Source: Gemmatimonas phototrophica
Lineage (GTDB): Bacteria; Gemmatimonadota; Gemmatimonadetes; Gemmatimonadales; Gemmatimonadaceae
Length of the DNA: 64,000 nucleotides
Assembly (NCBI GenBank): GCA_945869195.1
Contig: CAMBNV010000003.1
Location: forward strand, 124,001-188,000
Direction of reading: 5' to 3'
Made by a program: the position numbers and the translations under genes. The notes beneath the pieces were generated by a model. The model saw nothing but the letters and a program-made list of their open reading frames with translations. It did no database searches and was not told the DNA's origin. How positions within the stretch are numbered: the first letter of the stretch is position 1; every line of letters begins with the position of its first letter. Of this stretch, positions 51,644 to 61,535 are shown piece after piece.

Positions 51644-51657
51644 CGTTGCGGGCAGGT
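51617..51657 (+). repeat. 16-bp tandem direct repeat (cgggcaggtgacgttg, about 2.5 copies)
   Basis: Copies at 51617-51632 and 51633-51648 plus a partial copy from 51649; spans the stop codon of the peptidase gene. Confidence 0.9.
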
Positions 51658-51701
51658 GATCGGGGACCGGGATTCCACCAGCCGACGTCCGTACCGCTCC
51701 C

Positions 51702-52436
51702 TCAGCTGGGCGCGGACGTCGATGCTTCGAGCTCCGGCTCGATGGCCGCCAGTGTCGTCGGCACGGCCCGCCGCTCGAATACCTCACCGAAGGATCGCAC
51801 CACCGACTCTCGTACCTCCAGAGCGAGCGATGGAGTCGGAGCGAGGCCGGTGCCGTGCGCCTCATCGAGTATTTCGCGCTCCACCGAGGTCATCACGACG
51901 TCGGCGATGCCACAGGGGACCATGAGGTCGAAGTAACTGAGATCGGTGCTCACGTTGAGTGCGAAGCCATGCCAGGTGACCCAGGCCCGTGCATGGACGC
52001 CGATGCTTGCCAGCTTGCGGTCGTTGGTCCAGACACCGGTCTTGCCCGGATGGCGATCCGCAATCACGCCGAACGGTGCGACGCCACGGATGATCACTTC
52101 CTCGACCTGTCGCAGATACCAGTGCAGGTCCTGCTTGTGCTCGGTGAGGTCGACAATCGGATAGCCGACGAGCTGACCCGGCCCATGAAACGTGACATCG
52201 CCGCCGCGCTCGACCTCGTGCAGCTCGACGCCTCGCGCCGCGAGCAGCGCCTTGGTCGCGAGCAGATTCCCTGCCTTCGTCGAACGGCCGAGTGTGATGA
52301 CGGGCGGATGCTCAACGAGCAGGAGCACGTCGAGCGGCACGCGCTTGGCGATCCGCGCGGCCGCGAGGCGGCGCTGGAACGACAAGGCCTCCGCATAACT
52401 GCGGAGGCCAAGATCGAGGACCAGAACGTCCTTCAT
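51702..52436 (-). CDS. lipB: Octanoyltransferase
   Basis: GGDVTFHGPGQLVGYPIVDL and GKTGVWTNDRKLASIGV. Confidence 0.95.
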   Translation of the reverse strand: MKDVLVLDLGLRSYAEALSFQRRLAAARIAKRVPLDVLLLVEHPPVITLGRSTKAGNLLATKALLAARGVELHEVERGGDVTFHGPGQLVGYPIVDLTEHKQDLHWYLRQVEEVIIRGVAPFGVIADRHPGKTGVWTNDRKLASIGVHARAWVTWHGFALNVSTDLSYFDLMVPCGIADVVMTSVEREILDEAHGTGLAPTPSLALEVRESVVRSFGEVFERRAVPTTLAAIEPELEASTSAPS

Positions 52437-52475
52437 CGCATCACGAGGTGCACGCGCACGCGTGATTACGCGCCC

Positions 52476-53879
52476 TTACGCATGCAGCATCTTTCCCATC
52501 GAGTCGAGCACCGCCTCGGCGATTGCCTCGCTCAACGTCGGGTGCGCATGGATCGTGAGATCGATTTCATCGACCGTGTACTCGTTCTCGCGCGCCACGG
52601 CGATCTCATGGATCAACTCGGTCGCATGCGCGCCGATGATGTGGGCGCCGAGAATCTCCCCGTACTTCTCGTCACGGATGACCTTTACGAAGCCCTCGGT
52701 TTCGCCGCTAGTGCGCGCGCGTCCGTTGGCCGAGAAGGGAAACTTGCCGATCTTGTACGCGAGTCCTTTCTCCTTGCACTGCGCCTCGGTGAGGCCGATG
52801 CTCGCGACCTCGGGGTGGCAGTAGGTCGCACTCGGGATGTTGCCGTAGTTGACCGGGTGATGCTTGTGCCCGCCGATGATGTCGGCGACCACGTGGCCTT
52901 CGCGCGAGCCCTTGTGGGCGAGCATTGGCGGTCCGGCGACGTCGCCGATCGCGTAGATGCCCTTCGCGGTGGTCTCGAGCAGCGCGTTCACCTTGATGAA
53001 GCCGCGCTCGGTGATCTGGACGCCCGCTTCCTTCAGTCCCGGCACCTCGATGTTCGGGGCGCGACCGGCGGCCACGAGCACGAGGTCAAACTGCATCTCC
53101 TTCTTCTCGCCGTTGGCCTCGACGGGAATCGTCACGCCGGACTTGGTCGTCTTGACGGTGCCGAGCTTGGCGCCGGTGATGATCTCGATGCCGCGCTTCT
53201 TGAAGGCCTTGGCGAGTTCTGCCGAACAATCTTCGTCCTCGATCGGGAGGATGCGCGGCATCACCTCGAGCAGCGTCACCTTGGAGCCAAATGCGTTGAA
53301 CACATCTGCGAACTCGCAGCCGACGGCACCAGCGCCGATGATGGCCATCGTCGCGGGGGCCCGGTCAATCGTGAGCGCTTCATCGGACGAGAGGATCGTC
53401 GTCTTGTTGAGTTCAAGGCCAATCTGCGGCAGCCCTTTCACCCGCGAGCCGGTCGCGATGACGATGGCCTTAGTCGCGGTGTGCGTCTCGGTCTTGCCGT
53501 CGGCAGCGGTGACCTTGACGGACCTGCCGGCGCTGAGCGCACCGGAGCCCTTGAGCCAGGTGATCTTGTTCTTCTTGAAGAGGAACTCCACACCCTTCGA
53601 GTTCTGTGCCGAGACGGCGCGCGAGCGCTTCATGGCGACGCCGTAGTCGAGCGTCACCTTCTCCGCCTTCACGCCAAACTCGGCACCCTTGGCGACTTTG
53701 TGCACGATGGACGCGGCCTCGAGGAGGGCCTTGGCGGGGATGCAGCCCCAGAGGACGCAGGTGCCGCCCAAGCCTTCGCGCTCCACGACCGCGACGGACT
53801 GGCCGAGCTGGGCGGAGCGGAGGGCGCCGACGTAGCCGGCCGGGCCGCCACCTACATAGATCACGTCGTATTGAGCCAT
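52476..53879 (-). CDS. lpdA: Dihydrolipoamide dehydrogenase (E3)
   Basis: YVGGGPAGYVGALRSAQLG, redox-active GGTCVLWGCIPAKALLEA, C-terminal HAHPTLSEAIAEAVL. Confidence 0.97.
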   Translation of the reverse strand: MAQYDVIYVGGGPAGYVGALRSAQLGQSVAVVEREGLGGTCVLWGCIPAKALLEAASIVHKVAKGAEFGVKAEKVTLDYGVAMKRSRAVSAQNSKGVEFLFKKNKITWLKGSGALSAGRSVKVTAADGKTETHTATKAIVIATGSRVKGLPQIGLELNKTTILSSDEALTIDRAPATMAIIGAGAVGCEFADVFNAFGSKVTLLEVMPRILPIEDEDCSAELAKAFKKRGIEIITGAKLGTVKTTKSGVTIPVEANGEKKEMQFDLVLVAAGRAPNIEVPGLKEAGVQITERGFIKVNALLETTAKGIYAIGDVAGPPMLAHKGSREGHVVADIIGGHKHHPVNYGNIPSATYCHPEVASIGLTEAQCKEKGLAYKIGKFPFSANGRARTSGETEGFVKVIRDEKYGEILGAHIIGAHATELIHEIAVARENEYTVDEIDLTIHAHPTLSEAIAEAVLDSMGKMLHA

Positions 53880-53957
53880 TGGAGCGAAGGTGTGAGTGAG
53901 GAGGTGAGAGCTGTGAGGTGGGAGGGGGGAGGCAACGGCCCTCTCGACCTTCTTCCT

Positions 53958-55172
53958 TTAGAACACTAGCAGCAGCGGGTTCTCGATGAGGCGACGGAGC
54001 GTCTGAAGGAACGTGGCACCGACCGCGCCATCGATCACGCGGTGGTCGCAGCTCATGGTGACGCGGAGCTTCTTGCGCACCTCGAAGCCCCCGTCGGCTC
54101 CGACGACGACTTTGTCCTCGATCGCGCCGATCGCGAGGATGCCGACCTCGGGTGGGTTGATGATCGCGGTGAACTGGTCGATCTGCATCATGCCGAGGTT
54201 CGACACCGAGAAGGTCGATCCGGTGAACTCCTCGGGTTTGAGCTTCCGTTCGCGGGCGCGCTTGGCGAGGGACTTGGACTCGGCGGAGATCTCGCTCATG
54301 CGCTTACTCTGCGCATCGAAGATCACGGGGACGATCAGTCCGTCGTCGGTCGCGACGGCCATGCCGAGGTGCACAGTATTGAAGTAGCGGATGCGGTCGC
54401 CGAGCCAGTGCGCGTTCACTTCGGGGTGCTGAGTGAGCGCGGTGGCGGTCGCTTTGAGGATCAGGTCGTTGAACGAGAACTTGAACGCGTCGCCGAGTGC
54501 GGCGGCGGCATGGCGCATCTCGGCGGCGCGCGAGAGGTCGAACTCGGCCGTGAGATAGAAGGTCGGAATCGGTCCAATCGATTCGGCAAGCCGGCGTGCG
54601 ATCGTCTTGCGGATCTGCGTGAGGCTCTCGTCGCGAAACGCGGCGCCGGGAGCGGCAGCGGCGAAGACGCGCGCGGACGCCGCGGACGCCACCGTGGCAC
54701 CGCCGCCGGCCAGTGCGGCTTCGATGTCGCGCTTGATGATTCGGCCACCGGGCCCGGACCCCTGAACGCCCCCAAGGTTGACGCCCTCGTCGCCGGCGAG
54801 TCGGCGCGCGAGCGGGGACGCGATCACGCGGCCCGCGGGGGCCGCGGGGGCGGCCACTGGGGTCGCCATCGGAGCCGCCGCGTGTGCAGCGATCGGCGCT
54901 GACGCGCCGCTGATGAGCGCTGCAATGTCCTCATCCGCCGTCGCGATGACCCCGACGAGCGAGGTCACCGGTGCCGTGGTGCCCTCGGTGATCAGCTGCT
55001 TGCGCAGGATGCCGTCGCCGCGAGCGACGAGTTCCATCACCGCCTTGTCTGTTTCGACCTCGGCGAGGATGTCCCCGGCTTTCACCACATCACCTTCTTT
55101 CTTGTTCCACTTCACGAGGCGCCCCTCTTCCATCGTGGGGCTGAGGGCCTCCATGAACACTTTTGTAGCCAT
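53958..55172 (-). CDS. Dihydrolipoamide acetyltransferase, PDH E2
   Basis: Lipoyl domain AEVETDKAVMELVA, PSBD region ASPLARRLAGDEGVNL, catalytic MSCDHRVIDGAVGATFL. Confidence 0.95.
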   Translation of the reverse strand: MATKVFMEALSPTMEEGRLVKWNKKEGDVVKAGDILAEVETDKAVMELVARGDGILRKQLITEGTTAPVTSLVGVIATADEDIAALISGASAPIAAHAAAPMATPVAAPAAPAGRVIASPLARRLAGDEGVNLGGVQGSGPGGRIIKRDIEAALAGGGATVASAASARVFAAAAPGAAFRDESLTQIRKTIARRLAESIGPIPTFYLTAEFDLSRAAEMRHAAAALGDAFKFSFNDLILKATATALTQHPEVNAHWLGDRIRYFNTVHLGMAVATDDGLIVPVIFDAQSKRMSEISAESKSLAKRARERKLKPEEFTGSTFSVSNLGMMQIDQFTAIINPPEVGILAIGAIEDKVVVGADGGFEVRKKLRVTMSCDHRVIDGAVGATFLQTLRRLIENPLLLVF

Positions 55173-55318
55173 GAGAGAAAAGACGGTAGAGGGGAGGCGG
55201 GAGTGGAAGCAACGGAGGGGCAGAACGCAGGCGGCAGACGATCGTGGGGAGAGGAGTCGCAACGGTCACTCGGAGCAGCGCACTCCTCTCGTGCGTCTCT
55301 CTTCAATTGTCTCACTTC

Positions 55319-56299
55319 TCACCGGATGTACATCACCTTCTTGACCGCGGCAATCGTTTTCGCGAGGTCGGGCTTGGCCGCTTTCTCGATGGCCTTCGCG
55401 TACGGCATCGGGACGTCGGCCTGGTGTACCCGGATGACAGGGGCGTCGAGGTCGTCAAAGCAGTCGCGCTGGATGTAGTCGACCACCTGAGCCCCGATGC
55501 CAGCGAGCTCCCACCCTTCCTCGAGCACGACCGCGCGATTTGTCTTGCGAACCGATGTCGTGATAGCCTCGACGTCCATCGGGCGCACGGTGCGGAGATC
55601 GACGACGTCGACGCGAATCCCTTCCTTGGCGAGCTGGTCGGCCGCGGTCATCGCGACGAGGACCATCTTGCCGCTCGTGATAATCGAGCAGTGGTCGCCC
55701 TCGCGCTTGAGGTCGGCCTTGCCGATGGGGACGATGTAGTCCCCCTCCGGCACCTCACCCTTGGTGTTGTAAAGCATCTCGCCCTCGAGCACGATGACCG
55801 GGTTGTCGTCACGGATGGCGGCCTTGAGGAGACCTTTGGCATCGTACGGCGTTCCCGGCGTGACGACCTTGAGGCCCGGGATGTGCGCGAGCCAAGATTC
55901 GAACGCCTGGGAGTGCTGTGCGGAGAGCTGGAGCGCCGCGCCATTGGGGCCACGGAAGACCATCGGCATGGGATACTGGCCGCCTGACATATACAGCATC
56001 TTGGCGGCGGCGTTGACGATCTGGTCGATCGCCAGGAGCGCGAAGTTCCACGTCATGAACTCGATGATTGGGCGTAGCCCCACCATCGCCGCGCCGACGC
56101 CGACGCCGGCGAAGCCGAGTTCAGTGATCGGGGTATCGACGACGCGCATCTCGCCAAACTCTTCGAGTAGGCCCTTGGATACCTTGTACGCGCCGTTGTA
56201 GGCGGCGACTTCTTCTCCCATGAGAAAGACGCGGTCGTCCCGCGCCATTTCTTCGCGGAGGGCCTGATTGAGGGCTTCGCGGTAGGTGATGATTGGCAT
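55319..56299 (-). CDS. Pyruvate dehydrogenase E1 component subunit beta
   Basis: MPIITYREALNQALREEMARDDRVFLMGEEVAAYNGAYKVSKGL. Confidence 0.96.
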   Translation of the reverse strand: MPIITYREALNQALREEMARDDRVFLMGEEVAAYNGAYKVSKGLLEEFGEMRVVDTPITELGFAGVGVGAAMVGLRPIIEFMTWNFALLAIDQIVNAAAKMLYMSGGQYPMPMVFRGPNGAALQLSAQHSQAFESWLAHIPGLKVVTPGTPYDAKGLLKAAIRDDNPVIVLEGEMLYNTKGEVPEGDYIVPIGKADLKREGDHCSIITSGKMVLVAMTAADQLAKEGIRVDVVDLRTVRPMDVEAITTSVRKTNRAVVLEEGWELAGIGAQVVDYIQRDCFDDLDAPVIRVHQADVPMPYAKAIEKAAKPDLAKTIAAVKKVMYIR

Positions 56300-56301
56300 G
56301 G

Positions 56302-57315
56302 TCAGCTTGTGGTGTCGACGAGAATGTCTTCGTAGAGCGCTTCCAGCGCCGGCTCTGGAGAGGCGTCGGCGAAATCCCACGCGTCCTGGCAGACGGTCTT
56401 GATCTCCTGGTCGATCACCGCGTAGTCCGCCTCGGTGAAATCGCCGGCCTCGAGCATGCGCGCCTTGAGGAGGTTGATCGGGTCGCGCTTGAGGTACTCA
56501 TCGAGCTCAGCTTTAGTGCGGTAGGTCCCGCTCACGGCGTCCGACATCGAGTGGCCCATGTAGCGATATGTGCGGATCTCGAGGAGGACCGGCTTGGACT
56601 CGCGACGTGCGGTCTCGAGCGAACGCTCCATGGACTCGCGGACGGCGAAGACGTCCTGCCCATCGACGTACTCGCCATGCATGCCGTCGTAGGCGTCGGC
56701 ACGCCGCGAGAGGTCCTTAATCGCCGCGGCGCGCTCGACGGAGGTGCCCATGCCGTAGCGGTTGTTCTCGATGATGAACAGGCAGGGGAGCTTCCAGAGC
56801 GCGGCCATATTCAGCGCTTCGTGGAAGGCGCCGGTATTCACCACCGACTCGCCCATGAAGCAGGCGATCACCTGATCACCACCGCGATACTTAATCGCGA
56901 AGCCCACGCCAGCCGCGATCGGCACATGCCCGCCGACGATCCCGTGACCCCCGAGGAAGTTGAGACTGCGATCGAATAGGTGCATGGAGCCACCCTTGCC
57001 GCGCGAGCAGCCGTCGACGCGTCCAAATAGCTCCGCCATGATTGACCGCGGTGACATGCCGCGCGCGAGGGCCTGGCCGTGATCGCGGTAGGTGGTGATG
57101 ACGTAGTCATCCGGGCGCAACATCGACAGGACGCCAGTGGAGACCGCCTCCTGTCCGATGTAGAGATGGCAGAAGCCGCCGATCTTCCCGAGCGCATAGG
57201 CTTCGCCGACCTTCTCCTCGAAGCGGCGCTGGAGGAGCATCGACTGCAGGAGTTCACGACGCAAGGTTGCGTCGCCTGGGAGCTGTTTGCCGTCAGTTTT
57301 CTTCTTGGCAGCCAT
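56302..57315 (-). CDS. Pyruvate dehydrogenase E1 component subunit alpha
   Basis: GKIGGFCHLYIGQEAVSTGV, GFAIKYRGGDQVIACFMGESVVNTGAFHEALNMAALWKLPCLFIIENN. Confidence 0.96.
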   Translation of the reverse strand: MAAKKKTDGKQLPGDATLRRELLQSMLLQRRFEEKVGEAYALGKIGGFCHLYIGQEAVSTGVLSMLRPDDYVITTYRDHGQALARGMSPRSIMAELFGRVDGCSRGKGGSMHLFDRSLNFLGGHGIVGGHVPIAAGVGFAIKYRGGDQVIACFMGESVVNTGAFHEALNMAALWKLPCLFIIENNRYGMGTSVERAAAIKDLSRRADAYDGMHGEYVDGQDVFAVRESMERSLETARRESKPVLLEIRTYRYMGHSMSDAVSGTYRTKAELDEYLKRDPINLLKARMLEAGDFTEADYAVIDQEIKTVCQDAWDFADASPEPALEALYEDILVDTTS

Positions 57316-57347
57316 TGATCGATGCGGGGTGCGGTGGGAGAGTTGGA

Positions 57348-58256
57348 TCAGACGCCTGCGGCCTGCACCTGCTCCCACGCGTGGTAGGACGAACGGACGA
57401 GCGGGCCCGACTCGACGTGCTTGAATCCCATCGCCATGCCCTCCGTGCGAAACATCGCGAACTCGTCCGGCGTGACGTAGCGGTCGAGCTTGATGTGATC
57501 GTCCGACGGACGGAGGTACTGGCCGAGTGTGAGGATGTCGACGTCGACCTCGCGCAGCTCGCGCATCGTCTTGAGGACCTCCTCGTTGGTCTCGCCCATG
57601 CCGAGGATAATGCCGGTCTTGGTTGGGATCGCGGGAGCGGTTCGCTTGGCAAAGCGAAAAATCTCGAGAACACGCTCGTACCGGCCGCCCGGCCTCGCCT
57701 TCTTGTAGAGGCGTGGGACGGTCTCGGTGTTGTGGTTGTAGATCTCGGGCCGCGCTTCGAGGACTGAGCGAATCGAGTCCTCGTTGCCCTGGAAGTCTGG
57801 GACGAGCACCTCGACCGAGCAGTCTGGGACGGCCTCGTGCACCTGCCGAATCACCTCGGCGAAGGCCCAGGCCCCGAAATCGGGGAGGTCGTCTCGGTCG
57901 ACGCTCGTGATCACGAGGTGTCGGAGGTTCATCTTCTTGGCTGCTTCGGCTACGCGGCTCGGCTCGGCCGGGTCAAACTTGGGCGGGCGGCCATGCGCGA
58001 CGGCGCAGTAGGCGCAGTTCCGGGTGCAGACGTCGCCGAGGATCATGAAGGTGGCGGTCCCGTGCTCCCAGCACTCACCGACGTTCGGGCAGCGGGCTTC
58101 TTCGCAGACTGTATGAAGATCGAGCTCTTTCATCAGCTGCTTGAGATGTAGATAGTTGGCTCCGCCCGGCGCCTTGACCTTGAGCCAGGATGGCTTGCGC
58201 TCAGGCAGGGGTTCGGCGCGGTGCCGGCCCATAATCTGGTAGAGGACCTCAGCCAT
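57348..58256 (-). CDS. lipA: Lipoyl synthase
   Basis: CEEARCPNVGECWEHGTATFMILGDVCTRNCAYCAV with both Fe-S cluster motifs. Confidence 0.97.
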   Translation of the reverse strand: MAEVLYQIMGRHRAEPLPERKPSWLKVKAPGGANYLHLKQLMKELDLHTVCEEARCPNVGECWEHGTATFMILGDVCTRNCAYCAVAHGRPPKFDPAEPSRVAEAAKKMNLRHLVITSVDRDDLPDFGAWAFAEVIRQVHEAVPDCSVEVLVPDFQGNEDSIRSVLEARPEIYNHNTETVPRLYKKARPGGRYERVLEIFRFAKRTAPAIPTKTGIILGMGETNEEVLKTMRELREVDVDILTLGQYLRPSDDHIKLDRYVTPDEFAMFRTEGMAMGFKHVESGPLVRSSYHAWEQVQAAGV

Positions 58257-58347
58257 CTATATACCGTCCGTGCCAGTTGGAGGGAGGGGTCGGTCGGGGG
58301 GTGCGGAACGGAGGATACCCGTTGACTGGGCCTGTGGGTAGAGGTAG

Positions 58348-58376
58348 TAACCGTCTAAATAGATTATTAACGGTTA
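58348..58376. promoter_or_regulatory. AT-rich inverted repeat in the lipA / 72-aa-gene divergent intergenic region
   Basis: taaccgt-N15-acggtta, with an internal tcta-aa-taga dyad. Confidence 0.4.
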
Positions 58377-58522
58377 TGCGCCAACTTAATCCGAGCGCTG
58401 GGCATCGAATACGCTCGCAGGGACGCCTTGGGCTCCTGCAGGGACGCCGACTACTCCCGAGCCCTCTGAAACCCGCGGTTCGCCGCCAGCGTAGAGTGGT
58501 GGACCTTTCCTCCGGGACTTTC

Positions 58523-58741
58523 ATGCTGCGCACCGTATTCACGACCGGCCTCATCGCGCTCGTCGGTCTTTTCGTCCTGAGGTTTTTCTTCGGGATCCTT
58601 GGCGGACTTTTCGGGCTGTTTTTCGGGCTGGTTCGCCTGGCGATTCCTGTCCTTCTCCTCGGCGTGGTCGTCTACCTGGCGCTCAAGATGTTCGCGCCAG
58701 CGACCGCGAAGGAACTGCGCGACAAGTTCGGCGGAAGCTGA
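58523..58741 (+). CDS. Small hydrophobic membrane protein (72 aa), hypothetical
   Basis: MLRTVFTTGLIALVGLFVLRFFFGILGGLFGLFFGLVRLAIPVLLLGVVVYLALKMF...; ATG chosen inside the longer ORF. Confidence 0.6.
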   Translation: MLRTVFTTGLIALVGLFVLRFFFGILGGLFGLFFGLVRLAIPVLLLGVVVYLALKMFAPATAKELRDKFGGS

Positions 58742-58771
58742 ACACGGCGTAGGTCGGTCACCGACGAGCGC

Positions 58772-59743
58772 TCAGCGCCCGTCGAGCGCTTCGGCGACGG
58801 CCCACCCCAGCAGCGGGATCATCAACTCGTGGTGCCCCGTGATCTCGAATCCCTCGCCGCCGGCGAGTACCGGGCGCTGGACCACGTTCACGCGTGGCCG
58901 ATAGTGCCGCTGCATGTCGAAGTCGGCGGTGGTGAAATCAGTCGGTTTGCCGCCGTTGAGGTTGCGGGCGATGGTGAGCGCCTTGAGGAAGACCTCGGGC
59001 ATGATGACCGCGCTGCCGAGGTTGAGCACGACGCCCCCCTCATGCAGATCATCGCAGCTCGCGGCGAGGCGTCGGAAGTCGCGATGGCTCGTGTCTCCAA
59101 TCGCCGCGCCGCTCGCTGCGGGATGTTGGTGGATGATCTCGGCGCCGAGCGCGGCGTGCACGGTGACGGGGATCCAGAGCCGGTGCGCGGCGAGGACGAT
59201 CGAGTGCTCCGCATGCGCGAGCGTCGGGGTGGCCTCGAGCGCGCGCGCGACCGACTCCCCCATCCCCCACGCATGCCGCTGGCCGGTGATGAACGCCTCA
59301 TTGAGGCCTCGACCGGTCTCCTCGGCCATCCCGAAAGAGCCGTCCTTCAGGCCGGCGGCGACATCCTCCGACGTCCCGCCGAAGCGAGCAATCTCGTAGT
59401 CGTGGATTGCGGCTGAGCCATTCATCGCGAGGTGTGTGATCACACCGCGCTTCATAAGATCGACGAGGATCGGGCCAATACCAGTCTTCACCACATGGCC
59501 GCCCAGCATCACAATGACGGCGCGCTTCTGGGTGGCGGCGCGCACGACGGCGTCCACGACCTTCCGAAAGTCCTGCGCCTTGAGGGCGTCCGGGAGGGCC
59601 TTCAGAAAGCCGGCGAGAGACCGATCGGTGCCGGGTACGCCGGCAAACTCATCGGCGCGCACTTTGTTTGGGCGTACGGCGATCGGGACAGTCTTCACGC
59701 GGGCGAGGTCGACCTCGCGTGGGATGCGGCGATCCTGGCTCAC
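58772..59743 (-). CDS. Conserved hypothetical protein, possibly deoxyhypusine-synthase-like fold
   Basis: VIVMLGGHVVKTGIGPILVDLMKRGVITHLAMNGSAAIHDYEIARFGGTSEDVAAGL looks like a conserved Rossmann-type enzyme; family call tentative. Confidence 0.6.
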   Translation of the reverse strand: MSQDRRIPREVDLARVKTVPIAVRPNKVRADEFAGVPGTDRSLAGFLKALPDALKAQDFRKVVDAVVRAATQKRAVIVMLGGHVVKTGIGPILVDLMKRGVITHLAMNGSAAIHDYEIARFGGTSEDVAAGLKDGSFGMAEETGRGLNEAFITGQRHAWGMGESVARALEATPTLAHAEHSIVLAAHRLWIPVTVHAALGAEIIHQHPAASGAAIGDTSHRDFRRLAASCDDLHEGGVVLNLGSAVIMPEVFLKALTIARNLNGGKPTDFTTADFDMQRHYRPRVNVVQRPVLAGGEGFEITGHHELMIPLLGWAVAEALDGR

Positions 59744-60531
59744 GGAGGTGTCACCGGCGGAGGTGGATCTGCGGCCCAGCGGTAGGAACGCAGATAGAGA
59801 TTGAGTGAACCAAACGAGAGCCGCGACTTCATCTGCAACACCATCCGCTTGTCGTCGTCGCTCAGCCAGATCTCGGCGGCTCCACCCTCGCCGAAGATAC
59901 CCGACGTCTTGATAATCGGCTGAATCACGATTGCATCGAACGCGCCGGCCGGTACGTGCACGCGCTCTCGACGCAGCACGCGGATGGTCACCGGATTGCG
60001 GTCGGGCTTGAAATAGCGGTGGTACTGGTAGGTCTTCCCGATTTCGAGCGGCACCGTTCGGATGAAGAACAGGAATGATCCGTCGTCAAGCGGATTCGAC
60101 ACGGACGGCATCTCGCGGTTGCGCTTGAAGACCTCGAGGAACACCGAGCGCTCTGGGAAAATCTCGTACTTGCGCTGCCGTTCGAGCCCGCCCTGCGACA
60201 GATGCTGCACGTAGCGCAACGAACTGAGCGTGGTGACATCCATCCAGCTCTCGTAGACGTCATCGACTTTGTAAAAGAGCGTCCCGCCGCTGAGCGTGAA
60301 GATCACGTGCCAGGCGGCGCGGTCGCGGATGGGCTCGATCCCGACGACGCGCATGCGCGCGGTCCCGACTCTAATCGCACCAAAACGTACGTCGTACGTG
60401 AAGTTCTCGCCGGCCAAGAACGGGACCGGCGCGGGCACGACGGCAGCGGCGTTCTGCTGGGCGGTGCTGGGTCGCGCGAGCGTACCCGACACCACCGCGG
60501 TGGAGAGGACCGCCGTCAGCAGTCGGATCAC
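59740..60531 (-). CDS. DUF3108-like secreted protein
   Basis: FLAGENFTYDVRFGAIRVGTARMRV..., PAGAFDAIVIQPIIKTSGIFGEGGAAEIWLSDDDKRMVLQMKSRLSFGSLNLYL; GTGA overlap with the upstream gene. Confidence 0.8.
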   Translation of the reverse strand: MIRLLTAVLSTAVVSGTLARPSTAQQNAAAVVPAPVPFLAGENFTYDVRFGAIRVGTARMRVVGIEPIRDRAAWHVIFTLSGGTLFYKVDDVYESWMDVTTLSSLRYVQHLSQGGLERQRKYEIFPERSVFLEVFKRNREMPSVSNPLDDGSFLFFIRTVPLEIGKTYQYHRYFKPDRNPVTIRVLRRERVHVPAGAFDAIVIQPIIKTSGIFGEGGAAEIWLSDDDKRMVLQMKSRLSFGSLNLYLRSYRWAADPPPPVTPP

Positions 60532-61295
60532 GCGACCGGGCGGGAGCGTACCCGGCCGCGTGCGGCCCATCCGGCGCGAAGGAGGGTCCAGGCGTCGGGC
60601 CATGGATCGCGCCGCGTCGCGCGAAGCCGGACGTCGAAGCGCAACGGCAGCCGAACGGTCTCGATCCGACGCGCCTCGGCGGCGGCGGCGTGCAGGTAGT
60701 CGAGGTTCGCCTGCCAGGGTTCGCTCGCCTGGGTCACGGGGAGATCGCCCACCTTCTTGAGGAGGTCGCGCACCACGGCGATGCGAATGAGCCGGAATGA
60801 GCCGAACGGATCGTTCACGCCGGGCACCGTCACGGCGCTCCGGATTGGCCAGACCTTGGGGAGCCAACTGACGAGTTTGTGCAGCCGGCGCACCGACTCC
60901 GGCGCCCCGCTCGGCAACGCTCGCTCAGCGATCACCAGGTCAGCGCCGCCCTCGAACCGTTTGACGAGTTCGGGGATCCCCTCCGGCTGGTCGGTGAAGT
61001 CCGCCTGAAGAAGGACCACGGCATCGCGGCGGGGATACTGCGTTCGCTTGGATGCCTCGCGCAGGAGCGCGTCGACCGCCCGCGCATAGCCCACGCGGGT
61101 GCGTCCGCCAATCACAGTGAGCGGCATAGCCTTGGTGTACGGCTCCAGCACGTCGCGAGTCGCGTCGGTGCTGGCGTCGTCATAGACGAGAATCTCGTAC
61201 TCGCGGGTGTACTCCTGGAACACCTTGCGGATGCGCCAGAGGAGGACGCCCACGGTCGGGGCTTCATCGAAGGTTGGGATGCAGATATAGAGCAC
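60528..61295 (-). CDS. Glycosyltransferase family 2
   Basis: MLYICIPTFDEAPTVGVLLWRIRKVFQEYTREYEILVYDDASTDATRDVLEPY; GT-A pattern. Confidence 0.9.
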   Translation of the reverse strand: MLYICIPTFDEAPTVGVLLWRIRKVFQEYTREYEILVYDDASTDATRDVLEPYTKAMPLTVIGGRTRVGYARAVDALLREASKRTQYPRRDAVVLLQADFTDQPEGIPELVKRFEGGADLVIAERALPSGAPESVRRLHKLVSWLPKVWPIRSAVTVPGVNDPFGSFRLIRIAVVRDLLKKVGDLPVTQASEPWQANLDYLHAAAAEARRIETVRLPLRFDVRLRATRRDPWPDAWTLLRAGWAARGRVRSRPVA

Positions 61296-61535
61296 GGTAG
61301 AAAGCTAGAGGGTGGCATCGCGGGCGACCACACCGATCTCTCCGGTGAGACCGTGAAATGCTCCCCAAGGTCCTGGTAGGAGACGAGCATCCGGTTAAGG
61401 TCGCAGTCCCGGGCCCGGTGCTGGGCCGACGGCGCCGAGGCATCCCGGCATGGCGCCTCGCGCGTCACCGGTTGAGCGACACCCTGGCGCCACGCCGACT
61501 AGATTCGAAGGGTCCCCGTCCCCGGAGCCACACCG

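Noticed and set aside
51855-53969. 704-aa plus-strand ORF antisense to lipB and lpdA
   Set aside because: Shadow ORF of a GC-rich genome: fully overlaps two confidently identified genes and has low-complexity His/Asp/Arg-rich translation with no recognisable domain.
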